Shown: positions 15,770 to 23,848 of the stretch, one piece after another
Layout: each line of letters opens with the position of its first letter
Position numbering within the stretch: position 1 is the first letter of the stretch
From: DASVXQ01 sp046727955
Lineage (GTDB): Bacteria > Actinomycetota > CALGFH01
DNA: 52,604 nt
Direction of reading: 5' to 3'
Assembly (NCBI GenBank): GCA_046727955.1
Contig: JBKPDO010000076.1
Location: forward strand, 1 to 52,604
Made by a program: the position numbers and the translations under genes
The notes under the pieces: model-generated
Seen by the model: only the letters and a program-made list of their open reading frames with translations
Told to the model about the DNA's origin: nothing
Database searches by the model: none

Positions 15770-16879
15770 TCAGTACCAGCCGTTGGCCTGCCAGAAGGCC
15801 TGGGCGGCCTCGGCTGTGCCGTAGCGGTCGCGCACGTAGGCGCGGAACGCGGAGAGCTGCTTGCTGCAGTCGGTGGTGGCGTAGTCCTGGCCCAGATAGA
15901 GGATGCGGTTGCCGAGCAGGAGCTGGCCGAGCCCGAACGCCGTGGAGCTGGGGTTCTGCGCCGTCGGGTCGCCGCCCGACTCGTGCATGATGATCCAGCG
16001 CTCGGCGGCGGAGGTGCTGGAAAGGTCGCAGAGCCCGCCGGTCGGCGGCACCGGCGGCGCTGGAGCGGGAGGCTGCGACGGCTGGCTTGCCCTGCGGGCG
16101 GCCGCCTCGCGGGCCCTGGCCGCCTCCTCCTGCCTGATCAGGCGGCGCAGCTCCTGCGAGCGCGCCCGTAGGCCGGCTGCCTGCCTGGCCAGCTTGCCCA
16201 CCTTGGCGTCCAGCGCCTGCTTGGCCTGGTGCCGGACCTGCTGGACGTGCTCGACAGTGGCCAGCTCGCGGCGCACCGTGCCGGTGGCGGCCTCGCGCTC
16301 CCGCTCGACCGCGACCATCTCGGCGTGCACGGCGCGGGCCTGGTGCTTCGCCAGGTCGAGCTGACCGAGCATCTCCTGGCCCCTTGCCGCCACGTAGTTG
16401 AGGGTCGCCGCCCGGTCGGCGAGCTCGGGGAGGTCGGGTGAGGAGACCAGCGCGGCGAGGTCGAGGACGCCTCCGGTCATATAGGCCTGGCGCGCCTGCT
16501 CGGCGAGCTGCCCCTGGATGGTCCGGACTTCGGCCGTGGCCTTGTCGAGCGCCATCGCCGCGGCGACCCGCCGCGACCTGGCGTCCGCCTCGCGGGCGCG
16601 GGCCTGGGCCAGCCGCGCCTGCGCACCGGCGACCGCCTGGTCCGCCTGAGCGACGGCCCTGGCCAGCGCGTCGGCGTCGGCGCGAGCGTTCCGCAGCACG
16701 GCCTCGACGTCGCCGAGCTGGTTCTGCGTTTGGGAGAGTTGGTCACGCTTGTCCTGCGCGGCGGCGCGCGGGAGGGCAGGGGAAGTGGCCACGGCGAGCG
16801 CCGCGACCAGGGCAAGGGAGATTGCCACGGCGAGCGCCGCGACCAGGGCGAGGGTACGGATACGGGCGCGGAGAGACAA
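15770..16879 (-). CDS. Secreted coiled-coil protein with C-terminal transglycosylase-like domain
   Basis: The TTG start at 16879 has GGGAGG six bases upstream. A signal peptide (about 1-41) is followed by a long Ala/Arg/Gln-rich coiled coil (about 42-255), a Pro-rich linker (SQPSQPPAPAPPVPPTGG) and a small domain with ERWIIMHESGGDPTAQNPSS and TAFGLGQLLLGNR. That domain matches the aggregation-promoting-factor/lysozyme-like group; the Glu in MHESGG is the probable catalytic acid. Such proteins resemble peptidoglycan hydrolases that act at division or regrowth (RipA/PcsB-like layout with a different catalytic head). The signal peptide contains a 12-residue tandem duplication (LVAALAVA repeated). 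Confidence 0.85.
   Translation of the reverse strand: MSLRARIRTLALVAALAVAISLALVAALAVATSPALPRAAAQDKRDQLSQTQNQLGDVEAVLRNARADADALARAVAQADQAVAGAQARLAQARAREADARSRRVAAAMALDKATAEVRTIQGQLAEQARQAYMTGGVLDLAALVSSPDLPELADRAATLNYVAARGQEMLGQLDLAKHQARAVHAEMVAVEREREAATGTVRRELATVEHVQQVRHQAKQALDAKVGKLARQAAGLRARSQELRRLIRQEEAARAREAAARRASQPSQPPAPAPPVPPTGGLCDLSSTSAAERWIIMHESGGDPTAQNPSSTAFGLGQLLLGNRILYLGQDYATTDCSKQLSAFRAYVRDRYGTAEAAQAFWQANGWY
16788..16849 (-). repeat. 36-bp tandem duplication in a signal-peptide coding region
   Basis: A 26-bp stretch beginning GCCACGGCGAGCGCCGCGAC occurs at 16788-16813 and again at 16824-16849. The period is 36 bp, so 12 codons of the signal peptide hydrophobic core are doubled in frame. 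Confidence 0.8.
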
Positions 16880-17066
16880 ACGGAGCCTCCCTGGGGGTGG
16901 GGAGCTGGTACTTGTCGATTCGCGCGCTGTGGGGTGGCAGACGGGGGGGTTATGACTCTCGCATCGCCGTAGGCACAGGTCAAGCGGGCGCTCCCGATCC
17001 CTTCCGATCCCTGAGGACCGCTGAGGCTAAGGTAGAGGGCGGAACCTGACGGAAGGAGGCCACCGA

Positions 17067-17864
17067 TTGCTGGTCGCAGTGGCACAGTTCACCTCGAGCA
17101 CTGATCCTGCCGCGAACCGGGAGGCGATCGCCAAGCTGACCGCCGAGGCGGCCGCGGGCGGGGCCGAGCTGGTGGTCTTCCCCGAGGCCGCCGCCCGTGA
17201 CTTCGGCGAGCCGACCGACCCGCTCGCTCCCGTCGCCGAGCCACTCAACGGTCCGTTCACCAGCGCGCTCGCCCGGCTGGCGCGCGAGCACCGGACGGTG
17301 ATCGTCGCGGGGATGCTGGAGCGCATCGAGTCGAGCTCCAGCCACGCCTTCAACACCGTTGTTGCGGTCGGACCGGACGGCTCGCTGCTCGGCGCCTACC
17401 GCAAGCTGCACCTGTTCGACGCGTTCGGCCACAAGGAGTCGGCGCGCATCCGGGCCGGCGACGGCGAGACCCTGACCTTCGCCAACGGCGGCCACGCCTT
17501 TGGCGTGCTCACCTGCTACGACCTGCGCTTCCCCGAGCTGGCCCGGCGGCTTGTCGACCAGGGCGCCGATACCTTGCTGATCCCGGCGGCGTGGGTCCAG
17601 GGCCCGATCAAGGAGGACCAGTGGACTACGCTCGTCCGGGCGCGGGCGATCGAGAGCACCTGCTACGTGCTGGCATCGGGCCAGGTCGGCAACATCTACT
17701 GCGGTCGCAGCCTGATCGTCGACCCGATGGGCGTCCCCGTCGCGGCGCTCGGTGAGGAGCCGGGGGTGGCTGTGGCCGACTTGAGCGCCGAGCGAGTCGC
17801 CGCGGTCCGCGCCAAGCTCCCCTGCCTCCAGCATCGCCGCTTCACCGTGCAGCTCGCTCGCTAG
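17067..17864 (+). CDS. Carbon-nitrogen hydrolase (nitrilase superfamily), deaminated-glutathione amidase-like
   Basis: The TTG at 17067 follows GGAAGGAGG at good spacing. The 265-residue protein has the complete catalytic triad: E40 in VVFPEAA, K112 in YRKLHLFDAFG and C149 in LTCYDLRFPEL. The DLRFPEL context and length fit Nit1/omega-amidase-like amidases that hydrolyse deaminated glutathione or other small amides, rather than true nitrilases. It would act in the cytoplasm as a metabolite-repair or nitrogen-scavenging enzyme. It is far from the Nit1C-like cluster, so I do not consider it the missing nitrilase. Its stop codon lies in a CTAG that forms the left flank of a miniature element. Confidence 0.9.
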   Translation: MLVAVAQFTSSTDPAANREAIAKLTAEAAAGGAELVVFPEAAARDFGEPTDPLAPVAEPLNGPFTSALARLAREHRTVIVAGMLERIESSSSHAFNTVVAVGPDGSLLGAYRKLHLFDAFGHKESARIRAGDGETLTFANGGHAFGVLTCYDLRFPELARRLVDQGADTLLIPAAWVQGPIKEDQWTTLVRARAIESTCYVLASGQVGNIYCGRSLIVDPMGVPVAALGEEPGVAVADLSAERVAAVRAKLPCLQHRRFTVQLAR

Positions 17865-18092
17865 GGCGTGTTTGCAATCCGGCGCCGTCGTCCGGTGATG
17901 TGGCATGGCGCCGGTGCTTGCGCCCGGCCCGCGCGCCCCGGTGAAGGACCCGATGGGGGGTCCGGGGCCGGAGGGGTCCGGGGAACCCCGAGGGCCGGAG
18001 GGGTCCGGGGAACCCCAAGGGGGTGCCCCGGTGGGTCGGGTCCCGGTGGATGGCCCCGGCTCGGGCTCCCCCCGAATGCAAACACGCCCCAG
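17861..18092. mobile_element. G-rich miniature element, copy A
   Basis: GGCGTGTTTGCA (17865-17876) and TGCAAACACGCC (18077-18088) are perfect 12-bp terminal inverted repeats. The left flank is CTAG (17861-17864, containing the stop codon of the amidase gene) and the right flank CCAG (18089-18092), one change from CTAG. The interior holds a doubled 27-bp unit GGCCGGAGGGGTCCGGGGAA... (17964-18016) and four G-runs of 4-6 (17955-17983), a strong G-quadruplex pattern. The same core occurs at 34802-34860 and partly at 48761-48786. No protein is encoded. The remaining bases to 18189 show only the leader of the next gene. Confidence 0.72.
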
Positions 18093-18189
18093 GCGGATCG
18101 CGTTTGGGGCTCAACCCGTTGCCGCAGCGTTCAACCCGTTGATTTGGAGTACCGTAACCGCCTGCTAACAGCGAGCTGGAGGACCGCTC

Positions 18190-20469
18190 ATGTCCCGCCC
18201 GCGCGCGTCCGCGCCCCGCGTCTACGCCCACACCTTCCGGGTCCGCATCGTCGGCGGCCCATACGCCCCGGCGGATGCGAAAGGCGTCTGGCGCGAGATC
18301 GAGCTCCGCGGCGATCAGACCCTCGCCAAGCTGGGCGAGGCGATCCCGCCTGCATTCGGCTTCTACGACGACCACCTGTGGTCGTTCTTCCTGAGCGGCA
18401 AGAGCTGGGACCCGTCGACCGAGTACACGCGCATGCCGGAGGAGCACGGTCGCCTGGCGAAGCGCCTCCGGGTGCGGGACGCCCCCGCCGGCCGGGAGTT
18501 CCTGTTCCTGTTCGACTACGGCGACGAGTGGCACTTCGGGGTCAAGCTCGAGCGGACGGCTCAGCTCGAGCCGGGCGCTTCTTATCCGAGGGTCGTCGCG
18601 CGCCACGGCGAGGCGCCGCCGCAGTACCCCGCGCTCGAGGACTGGGACGACGACGAGGAGGAGGAGGAGGAGGAGGACGAGGAGGAGGCGGCGTTCCAGG
18701 AGGAGCGCGGGCGGTTGCTGGACCGCTTCGAAGCCTGGGCGGGGCGGCACGGCGCCTCCGACGACACCTGGCTGGCGCCGATGATGCTCGACTACAAGTG
18801 GGAGGATGCAGGCGGCGAGCTTACCCTGTGGACCGCCGACGATCTGCGGGACCTCCTGCTGGAGTGGTGGCCCGCGATGGTAGCGGTGCCAGAGGAGAAG
18901 ATCTCGAGGGTGATCCCCGGCGCCCGCGCGTTCCTGCTCTTCCTGGAGGACAGCGGGCTACTGGATCCCGGCGGCGACCGGCACGGCGCCCTCGACGCCA
19001 CGCTGGACTGGATCGCGCCGCAGTTCGATGAGGTGATGCGGGACGTCTCCAGGTTCAGCCCGGCGAAGGCGGCGGTCTCCGCCATGCAGGCTGGGGGCGT
19101 TGACCTGAACGACGAGCAGGCGGTCGACCGCTTCCTGTCGGACTTCGAGCTCCCTCCCGAGGTCCAGCTGTCTGAGCAGGGATTCGCTGAGGCAGCCGTC
19201 TTCCCGCCGGTGGTGCTCCCTTCGCTGGACGAGCTGCAGGCGGCCGCGGCGGCGGCGCCGGTAGTGCGCCGGCTTCGCCAGCTCACCGAGTGGGCCGGCG
19301 AAGGGCGCACGCTCACCGCGGAGGGCAATCTCTCCGAAGCCGACGAGAAGGATCTCGCCGCTCTGCTCGGCCTGGCCGTCACCGGCCTCGACCTGATGCT
19401 CGCGTGGGCGAGGGAGCTGCGCCTGGTCCGCACCTACAAGAGGCAGCTGGTCCGCATCAGGCAGCAGCGCCTGCTCGACGACCCGCTGGAGCTGTTCAAC
19501 CGCGCCTTCGACGCGCTGCCGCGTCTCAGCGCGGAGCTGCTGCCCGGGGGCGTGGTCGAGGCGGCCTTCTTCAGCGGCCTCCCCGAAGCGATCATCGACC
19601 TGCTCGCGATGCTGTACGTCAGCGACGAGCCCCTGCCGGTCGAGCAGCTGGGCGACCACGTCTGGGAGGACCACGTCCTCGAGGGGCTCGGCGAGCTCGA
19701 CGTGGAGCACATCCCCGATCAGCTGACCGACGTGCGGCGGCTGGCCGTCCTCTCCGAGACTCGCCAGTTGCTCGAGCACCTCCGGGAGATGGGCGCCGTG
19801 GAAGACGCCGTATCTGGCGAAGGCCAGGCCGGGCTGCGGCTGACGCCGCTCGGGACCTGGAGGACCAACGTGCTGCTGCGCGCCGCCGGGGCGGACGCGC
19901 CGGCAATCAGCGACCTCGCCGACGCGGAGATCGAGGCGCTGATCGACGGCGTGGCCGGCTATGACGAGGAGGCGTGCCGGGCGGAGCTGCGCGGCTGGTG
20001 CGAGGCGCGCGGTGACGATGCCGTGCGACAGCTCGCCGCGTACGCGCGCTCGGTGCCTGAGTTCGAGCGGCGCATGATGGCCTTCACCGCCCTGGAGGAG
20101 GCCGGTCCAGCGGCGGAGGCCGAGGTGCGGCCCATGCTCGACGATCCGAAGCTGCGTCCGCTCGCCGAGATGTGGCTGGTCCGGAAGGGCCTGGTGGACC
20201 CCCGCAGCCTCGACCCCACCACAGCGACCCTGCTCATGGTCGAGACGCTGGTCATGTTCCTGGATGCGGACGGGCCGGCGTCGCTGGTCGAGCACCTGGA
20301 GGATTACGGCCCGCCGGACGAGCAGATCGCCCTGCTGGAGGGGCTCTGGCGCGCGCCGAACCCGCGCGTCGGGGAGATCCTGGACGCGATCGGCAAGGCC
20401 CACCCCGTCCCCAAGGTGGCCAAGTCCGCCCGCAAGGCGGCGTTCAAGCTCCGTTCGTCGGGCCGCTGA
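18190..20469 (+). CDS. pRiA4b ORF-3-like domain protein
   Basis: A 759-residue cytoplasmic protein starting at an ATG with GGAGGA upstream. The N-terminal 150 residues (VYAHTFRVRIVGGPYAPADA, FGFYDDHLWSFFLSGKSWD, FLFLFDYGDEWHFGVKLERT) match the plasmid pRiA4b ORF-3/TnpR-associated domain, PF07929. An acidic run of Asp and Glu (about residues 154-171) follows. The remaining 580 residues are helical and not assigned; the C-terminal KAHPVPKVAKSARKAAFKLR resembles a HEAT-like tail seen in relatives. The domain is widespread in plasmids and chromosomes and its biochemical role is unknown. Nothing indicates a mobile context here. Confidence 0.85.
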   Translation: MSRPRASAPRVYAHTFRVRIVGGPYAPADAKGVWREIELRGDQTLAKLGEAIPPAFGFYDDHLWSFFLSGKSWDPSTEYTRMPEEHGRLAKRLRVRDAPAGREFLFLFDYGDEWHFGVKLERTAQLEPGASYPRVVARHGEAPPQYPALEDWDDDEEEEEEEDEEEAAFQEERGRLLDRFEAWAGRHGASDDTWLAPMMLDYKWEDAGGELTLWTADDLRDLLLEWWPAMVAVPEEKISRVIPGARAFLLFLEDSGLLDPGGDRHGALDATLDWIAPQFDEVMRDVSRFSPAKAAVSAMQAGGVDLNDEQAVDRFLSDFELPPEVQLSEQGFAEAAVFPPVVLPSLDELQAAAAAAPVVRRLRQLTEWAGEGRTLTAEGNLSEADEKDLAALLGLAVTGLDLMLAWARELRLVRTYKRQLVRIRQQRLLDDPLELFNRAFDALPRLSAELLPGGVVEAAFFSGLPEAIIDLLAMLYVSDEPLPVEQLGDHVWEDHVLEGLGELDVEHIPDQLTDVRRLAVLSETRQLLEHLREMGAVEDAVSGEGQAGLRLTPLGTWRTNVLLRAAGADAPAISDLADAEIEALIDGVAGYDEEACRAELRGWCEARGDDAVRQLAAYARSVPEFERRMMAFTALEEAGPAAEAEVRPMLDDPKLRPLAEMWLVRKGLVDPRSLDPTTATLLMVETLVMFLDADGPASLVEHLEDYGPPDEQIALLEGLWRAPNPRVGEILDAIGKAHPVPKVAKSARKAAFKLRSSGR

Positions 20470-20584
20470 GGCGTGGCCAGCTCGCGCTGAACGACGAGCG
20501 CCAGGTGCGCCACGTCGCCACGCTCGGCAGGGTCGAGTCGCTCGAGTCGTTGACGGGGCGAATGGGCTCCGCCAGCATCTGGGT

Positions 20585-21574
20585 ATGCCATCAACTGCCG
20601 GAGTCGACCTCGGCGGAACCAATATCCTGGCGGTCGTCGCCGACCGTAAGGGCAAGGCGCTGGGCAGGGCCAAGCGTGAGACCCCCACCGAGGGCGGCCC
20701 CGCCGCGGTCGTCGAGGAGATCGCCATCGCGGTCACGGCGGCCGCCAGGAGCGCCAAGGTCCCGGTCGGCAAGCTCGCCGGCGTCGGGGTCGGCTCGCCC
20801 GGCGTGGTGAGCGCGGGCTCCGGCACGGTCCAGGGCGCCGCCAACCTTCCCGGCTTCGAGGAGTCTGTCCCACTGGCCGCAATGATCGGCAAGTCGCTCG
20901 GCGTCGGGCTGGTCAGGGTCGGCAACGACGTCAACGCCGGCACGGTTGCCGAGCACCAGCTCGGTGCCGGCCGTGGCTTCGACAACCTGCTGGTCGTCTT
21001 CGTGGGGTCGGGGGTGGGCGGCGGGCTGGTGCTCGGCGGCCGCCTCCAAACCGGCGCCCACGGCGCGGCCGGCGAGATCGGTCACATGGTCGTGGTCGAG
21101 GGCGGCGAGGTGTGCCCGTGCGGGCGCCGCGGCTGCGCGGAGGCGTACGCCGGCCGGGTGGCGATGGAGCGGGCGGCGCGGGCCGCGGTGGCGGCGGGTC
21201 GGCGCACCGAGCTGCTCGCCATCCAGGAGCGGCGCCAGCGCCCCCGCATGACCAGCGGGGTGTTCGCCGAGGCGCTCGAGGTGGGCGACCCGCTCGCTCA
21301 CGAGCTGGTCGATCGGGCGGTGCAGGCGCTGGCCACCGCGATCGCATCGGCCGTCAACCTGGTAGACGTCGAGGCGGTCCTGATCGGAGGCGGGCTGGGC
21401 GACAGGCTCGGCGAGCCCTTCGTCCGGCGGGTGGAGATCGCGATGGTGCCGCACGTGTTCCTGCAGCCCTCGCCGCTCAAGGTGCTCCCGTGTGAGCTCG
21501 GCGACCTCTCCGGCGCCCTGGGCGCCACCCTCCTTCTCCAGGACACCGAGTCGCGCGGGCCCGGCTCGATGTAA
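20585..21574 (+). CDS. ROK-family sugar kinase (glucokinase-like)
   Basis: A 329-residue protein with the phosphate-binding STAGVDLGGTNILAVVADRK near the N-terminus, the ROK signature region LVVFVGSGVGGGLVLGG, HGAAGEIGHM with the zinc-ligand His, and the zinc Cys cluster CPCGRRGCAEAYAG. The second GGG (LIGGGLGD) completes the ATPase fold. ROK kinases phosphorylate glucose, N-acetylglucosamine or similar sugars. Absence of an N-terminal HTH makes it an enzyme, not a repressor. The start is uncertain because no clear ribosome binding site precedes the ATG at 20585. The following gene carries a glycogen-binding-like domain, which fits carbohydrate metabolism. Confidence 0.88.
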   Translation: MPSTAGVDLGGTNILAVVADRKGKALGRAKRETPTEGGPAAVVEEIAIAVTAAARSAKVPVGKLAGVGVGSPGVVSAGSGTVQGAANLPGFEESVPLAAMIGKSLGVGLVRVGNDVNAGTVAEHQLGAGRGFDNLLVVFVGSGVGGGLVLGGRLQTGAHGAAGEIGHMVVVEGGEVCPCGRRGCAEAYAGRVAMERAARAAVAAGRRTELLAIQERRQRPRMTSGVFAEALEVGDPLAHELVDRAVQALATAIASAVNLVDVEAVLIGGGLGDRLGEPFVRRVEIAMVPHVFLQPSPLKVLPCELGDLSGALGATLLLQDTESRGPGSM

Positions 21575-21684
21575 CCTCGAATTTACGCTCGGATCGCGGC
21601 GGCTGGGCGGGCTCTCATGGTGTACTGGCTGGTGGCCCGACGGGCCCGTAAAAGTGACGGCAAGACCTGCGAGGAGCTGGATCC

Positions 21685-21981
21685 GTGATCAAGCAGTCTC
21701 CAGTCAGAGGCGGCGCCAGCGTCAAGGTGTCGTTCGTCCTTCCCAAGTCCACCTTCACTGGCAAAGTGTCGGTCGTCGGCGACTTCAATGGCTGGGACCC
21801 ACTCGCTCACCCGCTGCGCCTGCGCAGCAACGGCACCCACAGCGTCTCCCTGACCCTGCCTGCTGGCGGGCGGTACGCCTTCCGCTACCTCGCCGAGGGT
21901 GGGCAGTGGTACGACGACGAGAGCGCCGCCGTCTTCGAGCCGAACGGCGTCGGCGGGGTCAACGCGGTCCTGGAGACCTGA
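21685..21981 (+). CDS. Isoamylase N-terminal (CBM48-like) domain protein
   Basis: A 98-residue protein starting at GTG 21685, with GAGGAG nine bases upstream. It consists of a single early-set immunoglobulin-like domain: KVSFVLPKSTFTGKVSVVGD followed by FNGWDPLAHPLR, then LPAGGRYAFRYLAEGGQWYD. The FNGWD motif and terminal aromatic strands are those of AMPK/isoamylase N-terminal glycogen-binding domains. Stand-alone versions are common in bacteria and may bind alpha-glucans; no catalytic domain is present. It is 110 bp downstream of the ROK kinase on the same strand. Confidence 0.88.
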   Translation: MIKQSPVRGGASVKVSFVLPKSTFTGKVSVVGDFNGWDPLAHPLRLRSNGTHSVSLTLPAGGRYAFRYLAEGGQWYDDESAAVFEPNGVGGVNAVLET

Positions 21982-22124
21982 CTGTGTGTTTGAGAACCTT
22001 CGGGTGCTGGTGATCTCGGCGCGGTTGTCTTGTCCATGTGGGGGGAGCTCGCTCCCCCACGGCCCCCCAAGAGCGCCTGTGCCATGGTCGCCGTGATCCC
22101 GTCGGAGTTGTCAAACACTCACTG
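21981..22124. repeat. Inverted-repeat-bounded intergenic element
   Basis: GTGTTTGAGAAC near 21986 is matched, with one mismatch, by the inverted GTTGTCAAACAC near 22118. ACTG flanks both sides (21981-21984, 22121-22124). Inside is a hairpin GTGGGGGGAGC/GCTCCCCCAC. It sits directly at the stop codon of the preceding gene, as copies A and B of the G-rich element do, but its interior is different. It could be a miniature element or a large terminator. Confidence 0.45.
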
Positions 22125-22140
22125 ACCGGTAATAAACGAC

Positions 22141-22173
22141 GGCAGTGGCCGCCACACTACGGCGGCCACTGCC
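22141..22173 (-). terminator. Perfect 13-bp stem-loop terminator
   Basis: GGCAGTGGCCGCC and GGCGGCCACTGCC form a perfect 13-bp stem with a 7-base loop. On the minus strand it is followed by GTCGTTTATT, so it most likely ends the DHA2 exporter transcript, whose stop codon lies 22 bases upstream. It may also serve the converging + strand genes. Confidence 0.75.
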
Positions 22174-22194
22174 GATCGGCGCTCCTGGTTGGTG

Positions 22195-23736
22195 TCAGGA
22201 GCCCATGCCGGGCATGGCGGAGGTATCCAGGTCGGACGCCCTGGCGCGGATCACGAGCAGTGACACCGCCAGCGCCAGCAGCGCGAAGACCACCGATAGC
22301 TGGAAGGACGTCGAGATGCCGTGGGCCAGCACGTTCTGGGCGAAGGGAGCCGGGAGCTGGCCGGTCTGCTCGAACTGCGCCTGCATCTGCGGGGTGGAGT
22401 GGGCCAGGAACTGCGTGACCTGGTCCCTGGCCTCGTTGCGGCTGGCCGTGCCGAACACCGTGACCAGGATCGACAGGCCGAGGGAGCCGCCCACCTGCTG
22501 CATCACGTTCAGCAGGCTGGACGCCGCGCCCGACTCGTGCCGGTCAACGCCCGAGACCGCGACGATCGTCAGCGGCACGAACAGCAGGCCCAGGCCCAAG
22601 CCGAACACCAGCATCGGGCCGAGGATGCCCTCGACGTAGCCGCTGGTCACCGACACCTGCGTGAGCCAGAAGAGCCCGGCCGCCGCCAGCACGGAGCCGA
22701 CCGCCATGAGACGCTGTGGCCCGACCCTCGGCAGCGAGACCGAGGCGATCTGCGAGGTCACGATGATCGCCGCGGTGACGGGCAGGAAGGCGAGTCCGGC
22801 CCGCAGCGGGCTGTAGCCGAGGACGTCCTGCACGAACAGGGTCAGGAAGAAGAACATGCCGAACAGCGCCGCGGCGAGCGCGAACATGATCGCGTAACTG
22901 CCCGCCCGGTTGCGGTTGCGGAACATGCGCAGCGGGGTGATCGGCTGCCTGGTCCTGGTCTCGATGGCGAGGAAGCTCGCCAGCAGGACCACCGTGGCGA
23001 CGAAGGCGCCGACCGTCAAGGTGTCGCTCCAGCCGGACTGCGCGGCGCGGATGAACCCGTAGACCAGCGCGACCATCCCCGCGGTCGAGGTGAGCGCCCC
23101 GGCGATGTCGAACCTGCCTGGCTGGCGCTCCGACTCGGTGATGTAGAGAGGCGCGACCGAGGCGAGCAGGATGCCGATGGGGACGTTCACGAACAGCACC
23201 CAGCGCCACGACAGCCACGAGGTCAGCATGCCGCCGGCGAGCATGCCGATCGCCGCGCCGGAGACCGACACCGCGGCGAAGACGCCGAAGGCGCGGTTGC
23301 GCTCGCGGCCCTCGGCGAAGTTGGTGGTGATCAGCGCCAGCGCCGTCGGCGAGGCGATCGCGCCGCCGACCCCCTGCAGCGCCCGCGCGGCCAGCAGCCA
23401 CGCCGAGCTCTGCGCCAGGCCACCAAGCAGCGAGGCGAGCGTGAAGAGCAAGATCCCAAAGATGAAGACGCGGCGGCGTCCGAGGATGTCGCCCGCGCGG
23501 CCACCGAGCAGCAGCAGTCCGCCGAAGGTGAGCGTATAGGCGTTGAGCACCCAGGACAGGCTGGTGGTGGAGAAGTGCAGGGCCTGCTGGATGTGCGGCA
23601 GCGCGATGTTGACGATGGTCGCGTCGAGCACGACCATGAGCTGGGACGCGGCGATCACCGTGAGCGTGAGCCCAGGATGAAAGCCGCGCCGTGCCGCCCC
23701 CGGAGCCTGCGACCTCACCGACTGCGAGACCGTCAT
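22195..23736 (-). CDS. DHA2-family (EmrB/QacA) drug:H+ antiporter
   Basis: A 513-residue membrane protein with 14 predicted segments. Motifs: LMVVLDATIVNIALPHIQ (DHA2 motif D1), GGRAGDILGRRR (motif A, loop 2-3) and GVFAAVSVSGAAIGMLAGG (motif C of antiporters). Such pumps export drugs, dyes or other hydrophobic compounds using the proton gradient. The ATG at 23736 starts at MTVSQSVR; the longer in-frame start at 23823 would run through the operator region and was rejected. It is divergent from a TetR gene and probably repressed by it through the two operators in between. The C-terminus ends DTSAMPGMGS, a Met-rich tail. Confidence 0.93.
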   Translation of the reverse strand: MTVSQSVRSQAPGAARRGFHPGLTLTVIAASQLMVVLDATIVNIALPHIQQALHFSTTSLSWVLNAYTLTFGGLLLLGGRAGDILGRRRVFIFGILLFTLASLLGGLAQSSAWLLAARALQGVGGAIASPTALALITTNFAEGRERNRAFGVFAAVSVSGAAIGMLAGGMLTSWLSWRWVLFVNVPIGILLASVAPLYITESERQPGRFDIAGALTSTAGMVALVYGFIRAAQSGWSDTLTVGAFVATVVLLASFLAIETRTRQPITPLRMFRNRNRAGSYAIMFALAAALFGMFFFLTLFVQDVLGYSPLRAGLAFLPVTAAIIVTSQIASVSLPRVGPQRLMAVGSVLAAAGLFWLTQVSVTSGYVEGILGPMLVFGLGLGLLFVPLTIVAVSGVDRHESGAASSLLNVMQQVGGSLGLSILVTVFGTASRNEARDQVTQFLAHSTPQMQAQFEQTGQLPAPFAQNVLAHGISTSFQLSVVFALLALAVSLLVIRARASDLDTSAMPGMGS

Positions 23737-23760
23737 GAGGTGTTTTCCCCCTTGGGGTAG

Positions 23761-23822
23761 TGTACGATTCCGTTCACTAGCGACCGACGGTACACTGCGG
23801 TTATTGTGAACGCAAGCGTTCA
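23761..23822. promoter_or_regulatory. Two matching TetR operators in a divergent promoter region
   Basis: TGAACGCAAGCGTTCA (23807-23822) and TGTACGATTCCGTTCA (23761-23776) are both 16-bp partial palindromes of consensus TGnACGnnnnCGTTCA, spaced 46 bp. Between them lies TACACT (23791-23796), a likely -10 for the TetR gene. On the other strand TACACT at 23763-23758 could serve the exporter. This arrangement fits coordinated repression of both genes by the adjacent TetR protein. Confidence 0.7.
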
Positions 23823-23848
23823 TTATTTTTCCTTCCGGGAGTCAGCCG

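Noticed and set aside
17067..17864. Amidase gene as the missing nitrilase of the Nit1C-like cluster
   Set aside because: The CYDLRFPEL context fits deaminated-glutathione amidases and the gene is 16 kb away in an unrelated setting.
17905..18168. Pro/Gly-rich frames in the G-rich element
   Set aside because: Read entirely from repeat DNA, also open on the other strand, and the element recurs without conserved frame.
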